Made by a program: the position numbers and the translations under genes. Shown here piece by piece: positions 1-7,797 of a stretch of 64,000 nucleotides of DNA. Position 1 is the first letter of the stretch. The number at the start of each line of letters is the position of its first letter. This stretch comes from Ruegeria sp. A3M17 (GTDB lineage: Bacteria > Pseudomonadota > Alphaproteobacteria > Rhodobacterales > Rhodobacteraceae): NCBI RefSeq assembly GCF_003318255.1, contig NZ_QOCF01000014.1:124001-188000 (forward strand). Direction: 5' to 3'. The notes beneath the pieces were generated by a model, which saw nothing but the letters and a program-made list of their open reading frames with translations, was not told the origin of the DNA and did no database searches.

Positions 1-207
1 CATGAGGTTGTGTTGTCGAACGGGGCGTGGAGCGAAAGCTTCTTCCCTGGCGACACAGGGCACAACGCTTTGGATTATGCGGCGCAAGAAGAGCTCTATG
101 AGCTTTTTCCGGAACTAGGCGAAATAGAAGGCAGTTGGACCACCACAATGCCAGCTCTTTCAGTGAATGAGACCAAGAGCCTTGTCGCTTTGAAAAGGCG
201 TGTTTGA
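1..207 (+). CDS. C-terminal end of an unidentified protein (cut by window edge)
   Basis: The frame is open from the first base and ends in TGA, so only the last 68 residues of a longer protein are visible; a GTG at 10 is probably internal. The fragment is acidic in the middle and ends in a short basic tail (ALKRRV). I recognise no domain. Its stop overlaps the ATG of the next gene (TGATG), so the two are probably co-transcribed and translationally coupled. The next gene is an RTX-toxin acyltransferase homologue, so this could be part of a toxin or toxin-modification operon, but nothing in the fragment itself, such as RTX nonapeptides, shows that. Confidence 0.5.
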   Translation, partial: HEVVLSNGAWSESFFPGDTGHNALDYAAQEELYELFPELGEIEGSWTTTMPALSVNETKSLVALKRRV

Positions 208-704
208 TGGATGTAGTTGATATTCGGAAGCCGCCTTCGGAATTTCCAAGCCCTGAGAAGCAGAGGATCATGGGCGAGTTTCTGTTTCTCGCTATGCGCA
301 GCAAACTCTACAAAGGCCTTCCGATCGTAAAGTTTCGCGAGGCATTCGAACCAGCAATTGACGCAAAGCAGTTTACTATTTTTCGCATCGGCGGCGTTCC
401 TCGAGGATTGTTCACTTGGGCGCTTCTCACGGAGGAGGCGGAACGGCGGTTCGTAAATGGTGATGGCCTGCTTATTGACGAGTGGAGCGCGGGAGATCGG
501 TTTTGGATCGTGGATCTGATAGCTCCCTATGGTGGGATAGGAACACTTATGTCTCAGTGGATTCGTAAGCCCGGTAATGTTCCAACTCGTGAGTTTAGCT
601 TTCTAAGGATCGACCTTCAAAACAAGAAGCCAACTAAAATCGTGCGCGTGAATCACGATGCCCCCAAAGGGCAGCGAATTTGGGTTAAACCTTTTCAAGA
701 GTGA
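207..704 (+). CDS. Toxin-activating lysine-acyltransferase (HlyC family)-like, catalytic His replaced
   Basis: 165 aa from the ATG that overlaps the previous stop. The order of conserved blocks matches HlyC, the cytosolic enzyme that moves a fatty acyl chain from acyl-ACP to lysines of RTX protoxins: an N-terminal helix block (residues 22-40), a PAIDAKQF block (49-56), a FTWA block (69-72), and GDR-W--D-IAPYG around residues 97-109. The catalytic Asp (Asp92 of HlyC) is kept as D103. The catalytic His23 of HlyC aligns without gaps to Y35 (SKLYKGLP against SPLHRNWP). The family call is from pattern memory. The Tyr suggests an inactive paralogue or altered chemistry. No RTX toxin gene is visible in the window; it may lie to the left. 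Confidence 0.72.
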   Translation: MDVVDIRKPPSEFPSPEKQRIMGEFLFLAMRSKLYKGLPIVKFREAFEPAIDAKQFTIFRIGGVPRGLFTWALLTEEAERRFVNGDGLLIDEWSAGDRFWIVDLIAPYGGIGTLMSQWIRKPGNVPTREFSFLRIDLQNKKPTKIVRVNHDAPKGQRIWVKPFQE

Positions 705-759
705 GTATCCCCTTGTCGCGGCAAGGTTGGCTAGGCGGAATTGCAAACGGCAGCTTCGT

Positions 760-901
760 CCGCTCAGCCGACCTTGATGCCGTCTGAACCGGCACGATAT
801 CCAACCGAAACCGTCAGATGACCGGTTTGAGCCCCTACCTGCCTTTCCCAAGCCACTTGATCTCTGCGTGTGCATGCGTCCGCTCTGCGGACGAAGCGGA
901 C
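760..901. repeat. Dispersed ~140-bp intergenic repeat, copy 1
   Basis: This block recurs in the same orientation at 10801-10942 at a constant offset of 10,041 bp. I count four mismatches in the first 123 bases and a few more in the last 20. It has no convincing reading frame. It occupies the middle of the non-coding stretch 705-1099; the rest of that stretch shows nothing I recognise. Confidence 0.85.
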
Positions 902-1099
902 GTCTCTTTGGCGCAACCGAACGACATCAGAAAAGCCCATAACTGACCTCCATGTTGATGGAGTTATCACTACAAGTTCCATATAATCTAACCTTTGAAG
1001 CTCGATACAGCCCCTTCATGGCGTTAAGCTACTTGCCAACGGCTTGGTGGCTCGGAGTTCAGTCCGCGCCACCAAGTCCCGTCCATTCTTAAACTAACT

Positions 1100-1768
1100 T
1101 CAAACCGCCTGCGCTACAGTTATGGCCAATTCGGTAGCCAAATCACGGGTGCGGGCCTCTGCAGTTATAACTGAAGCCCGGTGACGGTCGTCTTTGAACT
1201 CTTGGTATTCGATGGCGATGGTTTCGACATGCCCGGGCGCAACGCCGAAGTAATGCGCACAGGCCGCCAGACCAAGGTCAAGCGCGTTGAGGTGAGCCCT
1301 TACACCGCCCTGACCAAAACCAAATTCGCCGCGCGCTGACAGCACCACCAGTCGCTTTCCAGATAGGATAGGCTCGATCGGCGTATCCCCGCGTGCAAGA
1401 TCAAAGGAAAAGGTCTTGCCGATCCGTGCCACTTGGTCAATCCAGCCTTTCAAAGCGGTAGGTATCCCGTAATTGTACATCGGCGCTCCCATGACTAGGA
1501 TTTCCGCGGCTTCCACTTCCTCGATCAGTTCGTCGGACAGCGCTAGGCGCTCGTTCATCCACGCCTCACGCTCTTCGAGTGGGGTAAAAGCGGCTTGAAT
1601 GAATTCTTGGTCAATAGCGGGAATGGGGTTTAGCCCTACATCCCGGGTGATCACGTGCGATTCCGGTGCGTTTGCCAGAAATGTATCGGTGAATATCCCG
1701 GTCAGGTTTCGTGTAAGAGAGCGTTCTTCAAGCTGGGCGCTTGCGTCAATTCGCAACAGAGTAGGCAT
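1100..1768 (-). CDS. azoR: FMN-dependent NADH:quinone oxidoreductase / azoreductase
   Basis: 222 aa, usual AzoR length is about 200. Flavodoxin-like fold: N-terminal LLRIDAS phosphate-loop region, the family signature PMYNYGIPTALKGWIDQ near residues 95-112, and a SARGEFG loop typical of the FMN site. These cytosolic enzymes use NAD(P)H for two-electron reduction of quinones and azo compounds and are usually part of electrophile or oxidative stress defence. The chosen ATG has AGGAGA just upstream; an ATG eight codons earlier lacks it. It is divergent from a LysR gene with a shared inverted repeat between them, so it is probably controlled by that regulator. Confidence 0.9.
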   Translation of the reverse strand: MPTLLRIDASAQLEERSLTRNLTGIFTDTFLANAPESHVITRDVGLNPIPAIDQEFIQAAFTPLEEREAWMNERLALSDELIEEVEAAEILVMGAPMYNYGIPTALKGWIDQVARIGKTFSFDLARGDTPIEPILSGKRLVVLSARGEFGFGQGGVRAHLNALDLGLAACAHYFGVAPGHVETIAIEYQEFKDDRHRASVITAEARTRDLATELAITVAQAV

Positions 1769-1851
1769 TGGCAGTCTCCTAAGTTTTTTCACTACACGCT
1801 TTGCCTACCAAGCGGCTTATTCTCTGGCGAAGGCGGATTTTTCAGGTTATG

Positions 1852-1868
1852 GATGAATGAGATTCATC
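1852..1868. promoter_or_regulatory. Candidate LysR-type regulator box between azoR and its divergent regulator
   Basis: A perfect inverted repeat, GATGAAT-GAG-ATTCATC, with the T-N11-A spacing of LysR-family boxes. It lies 83 bp upstream of the azoR start and just before the LysR start, where a regulator could both activate azoR and repress itself. Function is inferred from position and symmetry. Confidence 0.55.
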
Positions 1869-1891
1869 TAGGTGCAATCCGAACGGAAAGG

Positions 1892-2785
1892 ATGGAAGCG
1901 ATGCGGCGCTTGCCACCACTCCACGCGCTGCGTGCCTTTGAAGCCGCCGCCCGGCATCTTCATTTTGCCCGTGCCGCAGAAGAGCTTCACCTAACGCCGA
2001 CCGCGATCAGCCACCAGATCCGCCAACTTGAAGAGATTTTGGAAGTAAAGCTCTTTCACCGCTATCCTCGACCAATCCGCCTTTCGGCGGAAGGCGAGTC
2101 ATTATACCCAGTGCTGTGCGAGAGTTTCGACCGTATGGCCCAAGCCATCTCAGGCCTTTCTCAGTTGGATCAAGACCGCCCCTTGACGGTTTCCGTAACT
2201 GTGGCATTCGCGAGCTTCTGGCTCATGAAACGCCTGCCCGCATTGCAAAGTCAAACAGGGTTGAACCTTAAAATCGAAGCTGACAACCGGCCGGTGGACC
2301 TGTCCGGAAGCGATGTCGATTTCGCTGTTCGATATGCAGTACATGCGGGCACGGAAAATCAATGGTTGCCACTATTTAACGACAGTTTGATTCCGCTCTG
2401 CGCGCCGGAGGTGCTGCGTCGGCATCAGGTCAAAGAAAATGCCGACGTTCTTCGTCTGCCATTGATTCAGTACCGCTGGAATTGCGGCGGAGAAGTGCCT
2501 CCCAATTGGCAACGCTGGTCACAGGCAGCCGGGCTCACAGACGAGGTGCCAGAGGTCACACAGCATTTCTCCGAAGAAATTAATGCCATCGACGCGGCAC
2601 TTGCAGGTCAGGGCGTGGTACTAGCTTCCAGCGTTTTGGCCGCCTCCGCAGTCGCAGCCGGGCACCTAGTGCGCCTGTCTGAAACGGAATTGCCAGGCAG
2701 AACGTTTTGGGCTGTGTGCCTTAGCGAGCAGCCGCGTTCTTGTGAAGTGGAGCGTTTCGCTACATGGGCACGTTCTTGCAACTAA
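1892..2785 (+). CDS. LysR-family transcriptional regulator (GcvA-like)
   Basis: About 297 aa. N-terminal winged helix-turn-helix (LHALRAFEAAARHLHFARAAEELHLT is split across residues 9-34, followed by SHQIRQLE) with the GcvA-type look, then a periplasmic-binding-protein-like effector domain from about residue 95 to the end. ATG codons at 1892 and 1901 are both possible: purine-rich GGAAAGG abuts the first, AAGGA precedes the second by nine bases. Divergent from azoR with a T-N11-A palindrome between them, so azoR is the likely target. The inducer cannot be read from the sequence. Confidence 0.88.
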   Translation: MEAMRRLPPLHALRAFEAAARHLHFARAAEELHLTPTAISHQIRQLEEILEVKLFHRYPRPIRLSAEGESLYPVLCESFDRMAQAISGLSQLDQDRPLTVSVTVAFASFWLMKRLPALQSQTGLNLKIEADNRPVDLSGSDVDFAVRYAVHAGTENQWLPLFNDSLIPLCAPEVLRRHQVKENADVLRLPLIQYRWNCGGEVPPNWQRWSQAAGLTDEVPEVTQHFSEEINAIDAALAGQGVVLASSVLAASAVAAGHLVRLSETELPGRTFWAVCLSEQPRSCEVERFATWARSCN

Positions 2786-3357
2786 AATTGCCGGGACGTT
2801 AGCTTTCAAAGAACTAGCCAAACTGAACAAATTGCTTTCTACACTGTTCCGTTTTACCAAGTTAGCGGTTTGAATGGCAGCAACCCTTGCTATTGCAGTT
2901 GTTCGTGTCTGGTGGAGCATCGGACAATCTGGGCTCGCTGCTGACATTCCCTGCGACGTGCTGGAGCTGGCACGTTGAGCCCATTGCCGCCTTTGCCGTG
3001 CAACTGGGCTGCTGCGGGTGCATTCGTCTGCTAGCAGCACTTTGCCGACCTTGACCCCTTTGTGCCCGTCAATTGTCTGAACGAAATATCCGAATGTCTT
3101 CTTTGAGCCCAAAGCAGACATGCTACGGTGCCGATGTTTGCAGATGCAGCAACCTAGTTGACCAATTCATTAGCAGCGACGCAGCGAGAAAAGCGGACAT
3201 TGGGTCTGCCCGCAGGGTAGTTCGATGGGGCTAGGACCGAGTCGCGGACGTAGCGCCACTTGGTTGCGACAGCGCCAACGTTCTCTATCAGGCTCCAGTC
3301 CAAACTCTAACGTCGCAAAACAACCGAGACAGCGTTGCAAACCTGACTGGTTACAGG
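2786..3357. other. Non-coding stretch, no recognised gene
   Basis: 572 bp between the stops of the LysR gene and the DUF3299 gene, which converge here. Frames on both strands are open in places but lack ribosome sites and protein-like composition. The texture resembles the interspersed non-coding blocks seen at 705-1099, 4012-4454 and 18957-19321. I see no RNA gene or clear hairpin terminator. Confidence 0.5.
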
Positions 3358-4011
3358 TCAGTACAAATAAACGTCATTAGCCGACATCTCGTAGCCGACC
3401 TCAACACGGGACCCGCCGTCTGACAATCCCACGTCTTGAACCGAAAATTCGGCGTTCATCTTCCCCTCTATCCACACAGGTGTGAACAAACCTGAAACCT
3501 CAATTCCATCAGGGTAGGTAACATGTACCATTTGGTTTGCCGGAGGCGGCGGTGTGTGAATGCAAGCGCCAGCATAAGGTACGAGTAGGAAGGATGTCAC
3601 TTTTTGTCCTTCAAATTCCAGCGGTATAACGTAGCCCGGTATGCGAACCTCCTTACCGATGACGTTTGGATTTACAGCGGCGGCTTGGGCCCGACGCTCC
3701 TCAATGACAATCTCACGTTGTTTGAAAAGCCATTCTACATCAAGGCCTTCGTCCAACAGCTTGTTGCGAAGGTTTTCGGCTTGCTCCGCCGTTATGTAAC
3801 TTGTGGATTTGTCTTTGGCTGCCTCAAACCGAGCTATCATTCTGAGCGCATCCAGTTGTTCGGGTGCTAATTCAACAAAAGGGTCTTCTATGGCTGGCTG
3901 CGGCGGTGCAAGTTCTTCCCAGTTGATTGCCGAGCGCTCCGCTGCCGCAGACATGCCCGCAGTCATAAAAGCAAGAGCACATACAAGTAAATGTGGGTTT
4001 GCCAGCGCCAT
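3358..4011 (-). CDS. DUF3299 domain periplasmic protein
   Basis: 217 aa. Signal peptide MALANPHLLVCALAFMTAGMSAAA, then a helical charged linker (residues about 45-105) and the DUF3299 region: GKEVRIPGYVIPLEF followed by LLVPYAGACIHTPPPPANQ and a C-terminal beta-rich part ending VYLY. The cysteine and histidine in ACIHTPPPP are typical of the family, whose function is unknown; some members neighbour copper or transport genes. The ATG at 4011 sits eight bases after AGGAG; an in-frame ATG two codons upstream is too close to that site. It stands alone, with non-coding DNA on both sides. Confidence 0.8.
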   Translation of the reverse strand: MALANPHLLVCALAFMTAGMSAAAERSAINWEELAPPQPAIEDPFVELAPEQLDALRMIARFEAAKDKSTSYITAEQAENLRNKLLDEGLDVEWLFKQREIVIEERRAQAAAVNPNVIGKEVRIPGYVIPLEFEGQKVTSFLLVPYAGACIHTPPPPANQMVHVTYPDGIEVSGLFTPVWIEGKMNAEFSVQDVGLSDGGSRVEVGYEMSANDVYLY

Positions 4012-4454
4012 TTGCATTGCTCCTAACAGTGTATCTCTCGCATTTAAGCGGAAGAAAAATCCCACATATTCGACATAAACAACCTAGACCAGTAACATAG
4101 GCGAAAACAACACCAACCAGGAACCGCTTTCCTTTTCTGCCAACAACAGAGCTTTGCAAATATTTTTAACGAATATCGCATCAGAAACAGAATAACGGGC
4201 ATTCGTTCTCATCCCAGCATTTAGCAAAATGGACCTGTCACGCTTTGGTGCCGCCCTAAGTGCTCGTTTAAGCCACCTTTCGTTCTAAAGCGTCCGCAAC
4301 ATCTCCGTCCTCGCTTTGCATGAGAATTCCATGCCGGAAAGCAGGAGAAAAAGCGGACGTTGGTGCAATCTCAGGCAAACTCGACTGGGCCGATGATCTA
4401 GTTGCGGTCATTCGCATCAATCAGTTAAACTGACGTTTCCAGACACAAGCCAAA
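4012..4454. other. Non-coding stretch, nothing recognised
   Basis: Upstream region of the DUF3299 gene and downstream region of the amidohydrolase cluster. No supported gene. Short phrases such as AAGCGGAC also appear in other non-coding blocks of the window, but no long repeat copy is visible here. Confidence 0.4.
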
Positions 4455-4484
4455 CCTTGAGGCGCTCAGAGGAATGCCTCAAGG
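4455..4484 (-). terminator. Probable terminator of the amidohydrolase cluster
   Basis: Perfect 9-bp stem CCTTGAGGC / GCCTCAAGG with a 12-base loop, starting 26 bases past the last amidohydrolase stop. On the minus strand it is followed by TTTGGCTTGT, a loose T-rich tail. It is a weaker match to an intrinsic terminator than the hairpins at 42504 and 58868. Confidence 0.5.
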
Positions 4485-4510
4485 AAAGCTACTGTTTCCA
4501 ACTGTACCCG

Positions 4511-5857
4511 TTACTCCAGTTCGCTCTTGTAAACTTCGCCACCTTTCATGATGAGGTCAATCGCCTCTTCGTGATTGCGCAGGATTGAAATGTCTTCCAG
4601 CGGGTTGCCATCGATCAAAAGCACATCTGCGTGCGCCCCTTCTTCAATCTTGCCAACAACGCCTGGGTAGGGGCTGCGGTCGCCGGATAGCTGTAGTAGT
4701 TCGCCAGAGAGCGAGGTTGCCTGTGCAAGAACCTCAGCGGGAGTGAACCATTTCGTCCGCTCAACGAACTCGCGGTTTTGATCAGCACAGGCTTCGGGGT
4801 TGACCACAACGTCGGTGCCAAAAGCTATCTTCAGATCGTATTTTTTGGCCAATTCGAACATCTGGTCCAAACCGGCTTCGACCTTCTTACCCTTGGCCAG
4901 CCGCACTGGCCCGAGATCAGGTGAGAAGGTCAGGTAGACTACGACCTGCGGGCTGAGCCAGACATCGTTATCGGACATCAATTGGGCTATTTCATCGGTA
5001 ATGAGATTGCCATGCTCGATAGAACGCACACCGGCTTCGACCGCCTGTTTGATACCGTCTGGGGTGTACACATGGGCGGCGACATAGGTGCCAAACCCCT
5101 CAGCAACTTCGACGGCAGCTTCAATTTCCTCTTTGATAAACTGGCGACCGTCAATTGGGTCGAATTCAGTGCCGACACCACCAGCTAAATGCATCTTGAT
5201 CTGACTTGCACCGCGTTTCAGGTTTTCACGTGTGGCGACAAGCACTTCATCGCGCCCGTTCACAATGCGGCTATAGCCAAGCCGTTCGAGGTTGTTTTCC
5301 GGCCCGCCGAATTCGCGTGGTTCCATGTAACGTGGGTTTGCATCGCCGTGACCTCCGAACTGTGAAATCGCGCGCAGGCTTGGCCAGACACGGGGGCCTG
5401 CGATTTCGCCACGATCAGCAGCCAGCTTTGCGCCCCACGAAGCACCGCCCACATCGCGAAGGCTGGTGAAGCCGCGCATCAGCGCCTCTTCAGCGGCTTG
5501 GGCTGCCTTTATCCCGATATAATCGAGATCTGGCGCAGCAGATCCAGCCATATCCATGATAGGCACATTGCACAGGCTGAGGTGATAGTGAACGTCAATG
5601 AAACCGGGCGTCATGGTGCGTCCTGCAGCGTCAATGACTTGGGCCCCTTCCGGGGCGACCAGTCCTGCACCAACTTCCGAAATCATGCCGTCTTCAATCA
5701 GGATATCCTGCCCGTCGATTAGATCAGGCCCGACGCCGTCGAAAATCCGAGCACCGGTGATCAGTGTTGCTGAAGCGGAACTGTCCTGCGCAAGGACAGC
5801 CGATCCTGCGAGAATTGAGCTTGCAAGCAAAGCAAGTATCATGCCTTGGCGTTTCAT
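4511..5857 (-). CDS. Secreted amidohydrolase (imidazolonepropionase/prolidase-like), paralogue 1
   Basis: 448 aa with a cleavable signal peptide (MKRQGMILALLASSILAGSAVLAQ), so probably periplasmic. Metal-dependent amidohydrolase: the usual N-terminal HxH is DVHYHLS (about residue 90), then a candidate carboxylated lysine in QIKMHLAGG, metal histidines in AAHVYTP and SIEHGNL, and the catalytic Asp in FGTDVVVN. This subgroup includes bacterial Xaa-Pro/Xaa-Arg type cyclic and dipeptide hydrolases; the substrate cannot be read here. GGAG precedes the ATG. It is the last gene of a minus-strand cluster with two paralogues and a small membrane protein. Confidence 0.85.
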   Translation of the reverse strand: MKRQGMILALLASSILAGSAVLAQDSSASATLITGARIFDGVGPDLIDGQDILIEDGMISEVGAGLVAPEGAQVIDAAGRTMTPGFIDVHYHLSLCNVPIMDMAGSAAPDLDYIGIKAAQAAEEALMRGFTSLRDVGGASWGAKLAADRGEIAGPRVWPSLRAISQFGGHGDANPRYMEPREFGGPENNLERLGYSRIVNGRDEVLVATRENLKRGASQIKMHLAGGVGTEFDPIDGRQFIKEEIEAAVEVAEGFGTYVAAHVYTPDGIKQAVEAGVRSIEHGNLITDEIAQLMSDNDVWLSPQVVVYLTFSPDLGPVRLAKGKKVEAGLDQMFELAKKYDLKIAFGTDVVVNPEACADQNREFVERTKWFTPAEVLAQATSLSGELLQLSGDRSPYPGVVGKIEEGAHADVLLIDGNPLEDISILRNHEEAIDLIMKGGEVYKSELE

Positions 5858-6014
5858 ATTTGGGTCTCCTTTAAAAATGTCAGATATCGTGTTTGAGGTT
5901 GATCGGTTAACCCAGTCGAGTATGAAATTCCTCGACCCAATGTCTTTTGAAACGGCGGCGCAAACAAGAGCCTTACAATTGGACAAGTGGAAATGGGCAT
6001 CGAAAATTCCAGAC

Positions 6015-6398
6015 CTATTCTTTGAAAAGCTTTAGAGCGGCGATAACATTGAGGACTGTGCCAAAGAAGTTGATGGCGACGGCAATCCCCCATGCTGCCA
6101 AAGAGGCGTATTCGGCAAGGCCGCCATCTATGTAGCGGGTAATATTTCCGATGACGCCACCAAAGCCGAACAGAACGAGAGCGGGCACCATCGCTATGCG
6201 ATACCATCCGATCCTCCCGGTGCGCGGTAAAAAGAGGGCGGCACAATAGGCCAAGAACATAAGGATGGATGGCCCTATGGCTGCCGCACTCAGCGGTTCG
6301 CCGATCATTTGCTCGCAGATCGCGCTGGTCGCGAGGTAGGTGAGCGACGCGACCGCGAAAACCGCCTGAAGCTTGACAAGAAGGGATAGATTAATCAT
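6015..6398 (-). CDS. Small four-helix membrane protein of unknown function
   Basis: 127 aa, almost wholly hydrophobic, with about four transmembrane segments (roughly residues 5-27, 38-57, 66-88 and 97-122) and a short lysine-containing C-terminus. I recognise no family. It lies 30 bp after amidohydrolase paralogue 2 and 157 bp before paralogue 1 in the same direction, so it is probably co-expressed with them. It might help import or anchor something for these periplasmic hydrolases, but that is only a guess from position. Confidence 0.6.
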   Translation of the reverse strand: MINLSLLVKLQAVFAVASLTYLATSAICEQMIGEPLSAAAIGPSILMFLAYCAALFLPRTGRIGWYRIAMVPALVLFGFGGVIGNITRYIDGGLAEYASLAAWGIAVAINFFGTVLNVIAALKLFKE

Positions 6399-6428
6399 TT
6401 TTTAGTCCGCTCACTCGCCGCCTGTCGG

Positions 6429-7742
6429 CTATTCCAACTCGTTCTTGTAGATCACGCCATCCTTCATGATCACCTGAAGGTTTTGGGGATCAGTAACCAA
6501 ACCAAGGTCATCGAGTGGGTTACCACCGACCAGCAAAATGTCCGCATAGGCACCTTCAGCTAAAACGCCAAGATCACCGTCCTGATAGGGGTTTCTCGGT
6601 CCACTGAGTTTTAGAAGTTCACCGACGTTGCTAGTGGCCATCTTGAGGATTTCGTAGGGCGAAAACCATTTCTCCAACCGCTCCAGCTGTTTGGTTGCTC
6701 CTGCTAAACCAGTCTCCGGATTAAGAAATGTATCCGTGCCGTGTGCAACCTTCAGCTCGGGAATTTCCTTCATCCATTCATATATTTGCCCAGTGCCCTT
6801 GCAAACGATAGCCTGTTTTGCGTTTTGCGCCGCGTCAAGGTTCGGCTCAGAACACAGAGTAAACGGTTGGAAACTAAGCCAGATACCTTCTGCTGCCATT
6901 CGTTCAATAGTGGGACGGTCCAGGAGCTGGCCATGTTCAATCACCTTCACACCTGCATCGATAGCAATGTTGATTGCGCGAGGCGTATAGCCGTGAACGG
7001 TAACGTACGTACCCCAGTTCTCAGCGGCGTCGACTGCTGCTTTGATCTCGTCATAGGAATACTGGGTGGTGTCTATCGGATCAAATGCTGAGGATACACC
7101 GCCGCCAATTGCAAGCTTGAGCTGCGTCGCGCCAAGGCGAAGGTTTTCGCGTGCTGCCGCTGCCACACGGTCCGGGCCATCCACCATCCACACGTGGAAG
7201 TTTGACCAGAAAGGTACGTCATCTGTGAGAGATGGATTTGCGGTTCCGCGCGGACGAAAATCGAAATGGCCGCCGGTCTGGGTGATGAATGCGCCAGAGG
7301 GGAAAACACGGGGACCTGGAATCAAGCCTTCCTCAATCGCGCGTTTCACTGTGAAAGTTTCCCCTCCCATATCACGGATGGTTGTGATGCCTTGATCTAG
7401 AAGCTGTTTCGCCGCCACAGTGGAACGAATAGTGAGGTAACCCGGAAACTCGTTCAGAATATCCGGTACACCGATATTGCCTATGGCGAGGTGAGCGTGG
7501 CTGTCGATGATACCAGGCATCAGAGTGCCACCTTCGCCATCAAGTATCGTCGCGCCGCTTGCCTCAATCGGTTCGGTTGAAATCGTCTTGATCAAGTTGC
7601 CCTCGATCAAAACACTCGCATTTTCAATTAGCGCTTCGTTGACGCCATCGAAAACATCGACATTGATGAAAAGAGTCTGGTCCTGTGCGAACGCAGGCGC
7701 TGTTGCGAATAGAAGAGCGATAGTGGCAATAAAATATTTCAA
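6429..7742 (-). CDS. Secreted amidohydrolase, paralogue 2
   Basis: About 437 aa. I place the start at a TTG so that the protein opens with the signal peptide LKYFIATIALLFATAPAFAQ; this leaves 55 bp after the upstream paralogue. An ATG at 7829 would add 29 residues and overlap the upstream gene end, and neither has a strong ribosome site. Metal motifs are all present: SHAHLAIG, LKLAIGGGVSS, VHGYTP, IEHGQLL and HGTDTFLN. Closely similar in layout to paralogues 1 and 3, including the C-terminal NPLDDLGL...MKDG(V/K)IYKNELE. The three probably differ in substrate rather than mechanism. Confidence 0.82.
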   Translation of the reverse strand: MKYFIATIALLFATAPAFAQDQTLFINVDVFDGVNEALIENASVLIEGNLIKTISTEPIEASGATILDGEGGTLMPGIIDSHAHLAIGNIGVPDILNEFPGYLTIRSTVAAKQLLDQGITTIRDMGGETFTVKRAIEEGLIPGPRVFPSGAFITQTGGHFDFRPRGTANPSLTDDVPFWSNFHVWMVDGPDRVAAAARENLRLGATQLKLAIGGGVSSAFDPIDTTQYSYDEIKAAVDAAENWGTYVTVHGYTPRAINIAIDAGVKVIEHGQLLDRPTIERMAAEGIWLSFQPFTLCSEPNLDAAQNAKQAIVCKGTGQIYEWMKEIPELKVAHGTDTFLNPETGLAGATKQLERLEKWFSPYEILKMATSNVGELLKLSGPRNPYQDGDLGVLAEGAYADILLVGGNPLDDLGLVTDPQNLQVIMKDGVIYKNELE

Positions 7743-7797
7743 AGCAACTACTTTTCTGGCGAGAGAGTCGGTTTTGACGACAGTTGTTGGGTACAAC

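Noticed and set aside
603..982. Two overlapping minus-strand frames across the repeat copy 1
   Set aside because: They read through the repeat and the acyltransferase end, lack start signals and differ in composition from real proteins.
2666..3121. 151-codon frame on the minus strand after the LysR gene
   Set aside because: It overlaps the LysR coding end, has no ribosome site and a low-complexity, Ser/Arg/Thr-rich composition typical of chance frames.
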